Source: Bilabrum cf. latius (Eukaryota > Bigyra: Bicosoecida > Bigyra > Bicosoecida). From it: 64,000 nucleotides of DNA. Numbering within the stretch: position 1 is the first letter of the stretch; each line of letters opens with the position of its first letter. Position numbers and translations under genes: made by a program. Positions 58,053 to 64,000 of the stretch are shown in pieces. The stretch lies in the NCBI GenBank assembly GCA_965178125.1, contig OZ237745.1, forward strand, positions 1-64,000, written 5' to 3'. The notes under the pieces are model-generated. The model saw nothing but the letters and a program-made list of their open reading frames with translations, made no database searches and was not told the DNA's origin.

Positions 58053-60764
58053 ATGTCCGAATACCCAGGTGATGCTGACGCTTGGGGCGAAGACACAGAG
58101 CAACCGAGCAGTACAGCAGGAGTTGGTATCGCGGGTGCTTCTCTAGGACGCGTTTCTCTTCAGCTTGGAGCACCAACCAGGTTGGGTGCGCGTGGGCAGC
58201 TTGGTATGGGAGACCGGCCTCCAAGGTCTGGCCCGCCGCCGGACGATTTTTCTGCGCCGCCGCCGCAGGTAGACAGCAGTCGCTACGGTTCACGATCAAG
58301 CGAATAGTTGCTGTCTTAGAGGGCTGCGCGGCCGCTGTACGGCTCGGCTCCCCCAGTGGATGCGGCGGCGCAATACTCGAGTGTCGGGCGAGACGTTGCT
58401 GCAAGCGGAGCCGGGGCTGGCATTCCAGCAGCTCCTCCCCAGGCTCCTGAAGTGAGCTTAAGTTAGACAGGATCGTTCATGGTGGGCGGCTTGCGAATTC
58501 CTCGAACTGGTATGGTGAACGAGAAGAAGCGCGCCCAGGTCGGCACAGCAACTGCCACTCGATCCGCTGGCCTGGCAGCCATGGCGCGACAGGCAGCGGC
58601 ATCTAGCGCAGCTAGCAAAGGACCAAGGAGTGTTGGTATTGACCCAGCCGACACGAGCGCCGCAGCAGCAGCTGCAGCCGCAGCCGACCCCGGGGTGGTG
58701 CTCGAGGACGAGGAGGACGACGGAGCCATGGCCCGCACGCAGCTCCCCTTCGCGGCGGTGGCGCAGGCCGCCGAGGGGGCGAGGGAACAAAAGCGATTCG
58801 ACTTCAGGAGAGAGGCGGTGCGCATCGACCTGCTGGGCCAGGGGGCGAGCGCCACCGTGTTCCGCATGGTGCACGTGCCCTCGCTCACCGTGGTGGCCGC
58901 CAAGATGGTGCCCGTCTTTAACGCCGAGAAGAGGCACGCGCTGGCCGAGGAACTCAAGGCGCTGTATGCAAATGCGACGCCCTTCGAGCGATCGGCCAGC
59001 ACGCGGGTGCAGCGGGCCGCCCTCCGCGAGATGGCAGCCCAGGCCCAGGCCCAGTTGGCAGGGGCTGGTGCAGGCAGCTCTGCCGGCTCGTTGCCTCCCT
59101 CGCCTGCACACGGGGACAGGGACCAGGAAGCAGCCGAGGCGGCAGAAGCGGCACTGTCGGCCTCCATCGCAGCGACTGAGGCGGCCTCTCGCTCCCTCTC
59201 CACGCAGCAGCTCAAGGACCACGCGAGGAGGGCGGCGGGGAGGGGGTGCGCGGGGGCTGCGGGGGAGGCGGGGGTCGCTGCTTCTTCCTCCGCTACCACT
59301 GGGTCTGTCTCTCCCTCGCTGTCGCTAACTGCCTCCATGGCAACGCAGGCGGCCGCGGGGTCTCCGTGCCCGTACGTGGTCTCCTTCTTCGATGCATTCG
59401 CGGATAGCGAGAGCGGGACTGTGACCATGGTGCTGGAGTACATGAACGCTGGCTCGCTCGAGGAGCTGTGCGTCCCCGGGGCTTGTCCTGGAGACGCAGT
59501 GCTGCAGTCGGTGACGTGGCAGGCGCTCATGGGCCTGGCCTGGCTGCACGGAAACAGGCGGGTGCACCGAGACATCAAGCCGTCGAACATTCTGCTGAAC
59601 CAGGACGGCGACGTGAAGATCGCTGACTTCGGCGTGGCCAAGGAGTTCGAGGAGGTGGCGGGGAGGAGGAAACAGGAGGCGGGCGAAGCGAAGGGGAAGG
59701 GGGCCGCGGGGACTGGCTTGGACTCGGAGGGCATGCGAATGGGGGAAGGGGGGGAAGGCGAAGATGAAGAGTACGGCATGGGCAGCGGGGGTGCGTCAGA
59801 TCCCATGTCGCAGACCTGGGTGGGCACGATGAACTTCATGTCCCCGGAGCGGGCAGTGGGGAAGCCCTACTCGTACAACACGGACATCTGGTCCCTGGGC
59901 CTCAGCGTGCTCGCTTTCGCGCAGGGCAAGCTGCCTTACTCGGATGTCCGGGGGTACTTCGATCTGCTAGAGGCACACGCCGAGAGGCCGCCCCCGGCAT
60001 TGGACGCGTCCGACTCCAGGTTTGGCCCGGATGCCCGTGACTTCATCGCGCAGTGCCTCAAAAAGGACCCCGAGGAGAGGCCCTCGGCGGCCGCCTTGCT
60101 GCAGCACCCGTTCCTGCAGGGGGCTGGCGAGCGGGTGCTGGCCCTCAAAGCAGCCAGGGCACAGGCAATCGTGGATGGCACCCTGCCGCCGCCACCCGCC
60201 AGCGAGTCGGCCCGCTCGCAGGTGAACGAGGTGGTGGACAAGGTACAGAGGTACAGATACAAGGCTGCCTACTAGGCCAAAGTGCCCGGGGGGGTGAAGC
60301 AGTACCGCGGCTCGCGCATCCGGTGGCTCGCCAGGCAGCTGAACGTGTCGGAGGGGCTGGTGCAGCGCAGGCTGGAGCGCACGCTCAAGAAGCTCAACGC
60401 TCAGCTGGAGGCCAAGTTCGGAGGACGGGGCGCCTCTTTGGGTGCAGGGGCAGGGGGGAGTGTGCGAGGTCTAGCAGCGGGGAATTTCCCGATGCCGTCT
60501 GGCGCAGGAAGCGGGGCAGCAGCACGGGCTGGAACTGATGCAGGGGCGGCAGGGGGTCTGCGCGCCGGGGCTGGCATGCAGCGCCCGCAGGTCCACACAG
60601 AGATGACGCACACATGCGAGTCCACGCGGGAGGCGAGCGGTCCCATTGGTCGACCAGGGCGAGGGCCTCCACCCGGTGGTCTGCAGGGCGGGCTAAGTCT
60701 GGATGTGGCGGGGCTGGGCGCGCCTGGCATGTATGGTGGGGGGTCTGAGGGCAGCGTGTTTTGA
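58053..60764 (+). CDS. MAP kinase kinase-like protein kinase
   Basis: 903 residues from the ATG at 58053 to UGA at 60762. UAGs at 58305, 58317, 58464 and 60273. Residues 1-255 are disordered. The kinase domain starts at about 258: glycine loop LLGQGASATVFR, VAAK (Lys284), catalytic loop VHRDIKPSNILL (about 505), DFG at about 525, TWVGTMNFMSPERAV, and TDIWSLGLSVLAFAQGKLPY, a MAP2K-like pattern. There are large low-complexity inserts after the Lys strand (about 110 residues) and in the activation segment (about 50). The last UAG (Tyr-Lys-Ala-Ala-Tyr-UAG) lies after the kinase domain; the frame continues 163 codons into a basic helical segment (VKQYRGSRIRWLARQLNVSE) and a Gly-rich tail. Confidence 0.88.
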
Positions 60765-60852
60765 CCTTGAGTGTGATTTGTAGGCGCAGCAGATTCATCG
60801 CATCCCTGGATTATAGAGTGGCACATTCTCAGCAAGCATGCTAGTAGAGTCT

Positions 60853-61895
60853 TCACTTGCCCTCCCCCTCTCTCTCCCCCTCCCCCTCCTTATTGGCGCT
60901 GAGGGCCCCGAGCCCCTTGCCCACTGCCTCGATGGCCTGGCAGCGCTCCACCCACTTGGGCAGGTTCTTGAAGGCGCTGATCCCGAACATCGTCTCGGCC
61001 ATCTCTGCCCGCTCGGGCTTCAGGGCGCCCGCGACCCATGGCAAGATGGCGCACTCTGCCAGCGAGAAGCTGGACCCGTTCAGCCACTCCGACTCGCCCA
61101 CCCGCTTGTCCAGGATGCCGAGCAGCCGCTTGGACTCGTCCGTGTAGCGCTCGAACGCGTACTCTACCTTTGGCTTCTTGAACATGAAGTGGAATGCCTG
61201 GCCCATCATCGGCCCCAGTCCGCCCATCTGCCAGTGCAGCCACCCGCGCGTCGCGCTGCGGGCGGGCTCCTCCTTGGGCAGCAGCTTGGCGCCGCCCTCG
61301 GGAAACGCCTCGGCAATGTACTCGAGGATCGCGCCGGACTCAAACACGTCGACGTCTTCTCCCTTGGGCCCCGCACCATGATGGCGGATGGCTGGAATAC
61401 GCCCGTTTGGGTTGATCTTCAGGTACCAGTCGGCCTTCTGCGAGTGGGACTCACACCGGGTGTTGGATGGCAATTGGTTCGAAATATTCCACAAGTAACT
61501 CAATCAACTGCAAGTAAGCCGAATCGTTGGAAAGGAGCGCCCGCACGAGTTTACAGACTCAAGGATCGGCTGACACGTCGCCAGCGGAGGGTCGGGGAAA
61601 ATCGTGGTTCCGGTACGGGTACGCCCACTAAAACACAATCTCACCTGCTCATTCTCCTTAAGATTGATCATTTTAAGCTGATACGGGGCTCCAGCAACCT
61701 CAAGTGCCACCGGAATCTGCATATCGGTATGAGAAGCGGTTAAATCCACGGGAGGATCGAGACGTGTAACTCCGCCCTAAGCGCGCTCCATAGCAACGCG
61801 TATTGTCCCACCTTGATCCCGTTGGGGGTCTCCGCTGCGTACAAAGTAAAAGAGCCTTTAGCGGCATCGCCTGATTCTCCTGCAGCACCTGCCAT
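60853..61895 (-). CDS. Glutathione S-transferase, YghU/Ure2-like, two introns
   Basis: Exons 61812-61895, 61645-61716 and 60853-61437 give 246 residues. Introns are GTGGGA...GCAG and GTGAGA...GCAG. Order: FTLYAAETPNGIK / IPVALEVAGAPYQL (thioredoxin-fold start, TPNG loop replacing a catalytic Ser/Tyr), ADWYLKINPNGRIPAI (cis-Pro), VFESGAILEYIAE (gamma-glutamyl binding Glu-Ser), and an all-helical domain with LNGSSFSLAECAILPWVAG. This is the Nu-class or bacterial YghU/GstB pattern, typically active as a glutathione-dependent disulfide oxidoreductase. Charged Lys/Glu/Gly tail. UGA; no UAG codons. The middle exon of 24 codons is supported by continuity of the fold across both junctions. Confidence 0.9.
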
Positions 61896-62019
61896 TGCTT
61901 CTGTATTATAGCTTGATGTGTATGGCAACTGCACCGTGGCGTTTGCCCGATTATTGATTCCGAGTGTTCTTGCGAGGTTCCGGTTTTCAACCTGCAGATA
62001 GGCCCAGGCCAGGTCGAAC

Positions 62020-64000
62020 TCAGCTGCTCGGCGCACAGAGGGCACGCTCGTTTCCAATGGGCCACAAGAAGCTCTCCAGACTGGCGGCCGGGCCCAGCCC
62101 GTCTAGCACAGCAGCGAGCACGTGCTGCTCCTGCACTGCTCCCCCACTCGCAGCTGCAGCCGCCCGTGCCCCTGCAGCGGCGGCCCGCAGCACCCGCCGA
62201 GCCATCGAATCGCTCCTGGCCCGCAGCTCTAGCAGCCACTCCTCTGCCGGTGCACCACCATGCGATGCACCGCACCGCAGCAGCCACTCCCCCACGGGCC
62301 CCCGCCGGTACCCATCGGAGCGGGCCCATGCCACCAACTGGGCCCTGCGGCCAAGGCCAGCGACCGACGTGGCTGCGTGCCAAGTCTGTCCCGGGTGCAC
62401 TGCAATGCCGTGCTTCGGCAGCACGATGCACTGGTCTACTCCGTCACCAATCGAAGGACCCCCTGCCGCACCTTCGCCTTGACCAAACTATGTGTATCCC
62501 GCGGGGTCGGCCTGCGCAACATCTTGGAGGGGTCGAGAGGACGCGTGTTCCCTGGTTCCGGAGAACACCAGAGTACCCGGAGGCGGGCCCACGCCTCTGG
62601 CAGACCTCCAGCCCTCGACCTCCCTCTCCTCTCCTTGGCTTTGGCCTTCCCCTGGCCCGCCCTGCCTCTCGAGACATGCGTTCAAAGTGATCTCGCTCTC
62701 GTCCATGTGTCGGGAGAGAGAAGAGACGCCGTCCGGCTCGGGCCCGTCCCACAGCCTGGGACTGAGCATGGGTCCGGGGGAGCGGACCCCACCGTCGGAC
62801 AATATGTCCGTTGAGTTACCGTCCTCCCAGGCGCGCCGCTGCTTACGGTAGGCCACGGTGAACACATGCCAGTCGTCCACCGCACCGCCATCCCACTCGG
62901 GCAACGAAAGCCCGAAGGACAGCCTCCAGCGGCCTCTGACCATAGCTTGCGCCCACTGCCGCAGCCCGATCTCTGCGAGCACGACGCCCTGGCGATTCAT
63001 CGAGTTCGGCCGCGTGAGATTGAGCCCCACTGAAGCGACGTCCAGCTCCGTCTCCTCAGGCGACCCATGTACGTCTGTCTGCAGCAATGCACCCCGGACC
63101 GCTGGTCCGACTGCGCGGAGCGCGAGGCAGACCCCCCGCATGGTTCCGCTCTTTGGCGCCGCGCACTCGTCACGCAGGATGCCATTAAGGTCCCTGGCTG
63201 CCTACGCAGCACCATGCAGTGCATCCAGCTCGAGCGGGTCCAGCAGCTGCGATGCAGGCAGGACAGGTGCCCTCATTCCACTCCCCGGCCGCGAGCTGTC
63301 CGTGGTACCTTCGCCGGCAGGTACTGCATCGCTCGCTTGGATGGATAGTGTTGGTTTGCACGGGACCTGCACTGGACGGCGCGCACTGTCGCGCTCGTGC
63401 TCACCCTGCTGCAGGTGCTCAATGGCGCCGGCTCTGCTCCGTCTCCAGTCGTCGGGACTCATCGCACTGCCAGGGAGGACTGCCTCTGCCTCTTCCGGAA
63501 GAATTGGGGGGAGATCACTGAACTCACTGCTGCTTTTGTGCCGCTCTGAGTTTCTTTCTGATCGTTCTCCTTGTTCGGCTGCTTGCAGCATGGCGAGGGT
63601 CTGCAGTCCCGTTGCAAGCGAGCACGCTGCCGCTCTCGCTGGTGATCGGTTCTAGTCTCTGCAACCGGGGCTCTCTGCCAATCGATGAGGTACACCACTT
63701 GTGTTGGCAGTGGTGCCTGCGGTGGTGCTGCACCCGCACTCCTCGGACAGCTGAAGGCCCACGGCAGAGCGGACTGCAATGGGGAGCTAGCGCGATAACA
63801 AACCAAAGCGCCACTCAAGCTCTCGCTCTGCGATGCTTCTAGCTTGTGCTATTGATGAGTGCGTGCTCTCAACTGATCTAATGCTTGCAAGCGATTGCAC
63901 TTCATCAGCAAGCGTTGCTGTTGACTGCAGTCCTGCAGTTGCATGAGGCTGTTCGCAGGATTGAACTACCTGCAAATGCGCCTCAACCTAGTCTTCACAT
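62020..64000 (-). CDS. 2OG-Fe(II) dioxygenase domain protein, 5' end beyond the window
   Basis: Open frame from the right edge to UGA at 62020 (over 650 codons) with UAGs at 63988, 63787, 63652, 63202 and 62488. The N-terminal part is Gln/Ala/Ser-rich and unrecognised. The C-terminal half has a prolyl-4-hydroxylase-like core: RHMDESEITLNACL supplies the HxD iron ligands, GTLVFSGTRE is the following strand, and GIAVHPGQTWHAATSV with GRRAQLVAWAR supplies the distal His and the 2-oxoglutarate-binding Arg. About 50 low-complexity residues interrupt the core between strands. The UAG at 62488 lies between GTLVFSGTRE and the distal His, inside the catalytic fold. Likely a PKHD/PLOD-type protein hydroxylase; substrate unknown. 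Confidence 0.8.

Noticed and set aside
1-64000. Long open frames antisense to real genes, such as plus 3620-5374 and plus 1370-2680
   Set aside because: High GC suppresses stop codons on the opposite strand. Their composition is erratic and they have no recognisable domains, while the other strand has continuous protein character.
1-64000. In-frame UAGs as pseudogenes, sequencing errors or selenocysteine/pyrrolysine-type recoding
   Set aside because: About 80 cases all involve UAG and none UAA or UGA, with no frameshifts and intact active sites. Recoding signals would not occur in so many unrelated genes.
1-64000. UAG encoding leucine rather than glutamine
   Set aside because: Not excluded, but less likely: coiled-coil UAGs sit at polar positions, one aligns with the conserved Gln of HMVLQ, and two flank a CAA codon in a Gln-like context. 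One LZTFL1 site (27037) aligns with a hydrophobic residue in animals, so a formal test is needed.
1-64000. tRNA, rRNA, snRNA genes, in particular a suppressor-type tRNA-Gln(CUA)
   Set aside because: I scanned for T-loop-like GGTTCGAAT sequences and snRNA hallmarks by eye and found nothing convincing. A tRNAscan search is needed to be sure.

Overview
This is nuclear DNA of a GC-rich, aerobic, flagellated microbial eukaryote. Evidence: spliceosomal introns, TTAGGG-type telomere repeats, eukaryote-only genes (SWI3, UTP18, signal peptidase SPC25, HSBP1, a complex III subunit) and cilium genes (LZTFL1, CYB5D1, a docking-complex-like coiled coil). I cannot name the lineage.

The main result is a non-canonical nuclear genetic code. 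UAG is a sense codon, most likely glutamine. UGA and UAA are the stops. About 80 in-frame UAGs interrupt otherwise normal genes, several inside recognisable domains. All 25 gene ends that can be placed use UGA (19) or UAA (6). Reading UAG as sense joins dozens of apparent fragments into complete proteins, including one of 2,624 residues.

Layout. Positions 1-7.5 kb hold a giant unknown gene (minus, running off the left edge) and a divergent acidic-protein gene. Positions 7.7-18.7 kb are about 11 kb of non-coding repeats: a 4 kb minisatellite, a complex cassette present twice 3,411 bp apart (410-, 167- and 155-bp repeats), about 390 bp of perfect CCCTAA repeats, and a 55-bp repeat. This looks like an internal subtelomere or a chromosome-end junction. 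From 19.2 kb to the right edge the window is gene-dense: METTL7-like methyltransferase, sialate O-acetylesterase, two unknown genes, ubiquitin-like/S27a fusion, QCR9, LZTFL1, HSBP1, SWI3, UTP18, docking-complex-like coiled coil, two more coiled-coil genes, exo-sialidase, dual-specificity phosphatase, a second giant gene, a PH/filamin protein, SPC25, GH3 glucosidase, CYB5D1, FKBP, a MAP2K-like kinase, a glutathione transferase and a 2OG-Fe(II) oxygenase running off the right edge.

Genes are mostly arranged as divergent pairs sharing a 120-600 bp promoter region, with convergent neighbours 30-230 bp apart. The twelve introns I could place are 89-284 bp, begin mostly GTGAG and all end GCAG. There is no operon logic. 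Thematic groups are sialoglycan use (secreted sialidase and acetylesterase, perhaps the secreted GH3 enzyme) and cilium biology.
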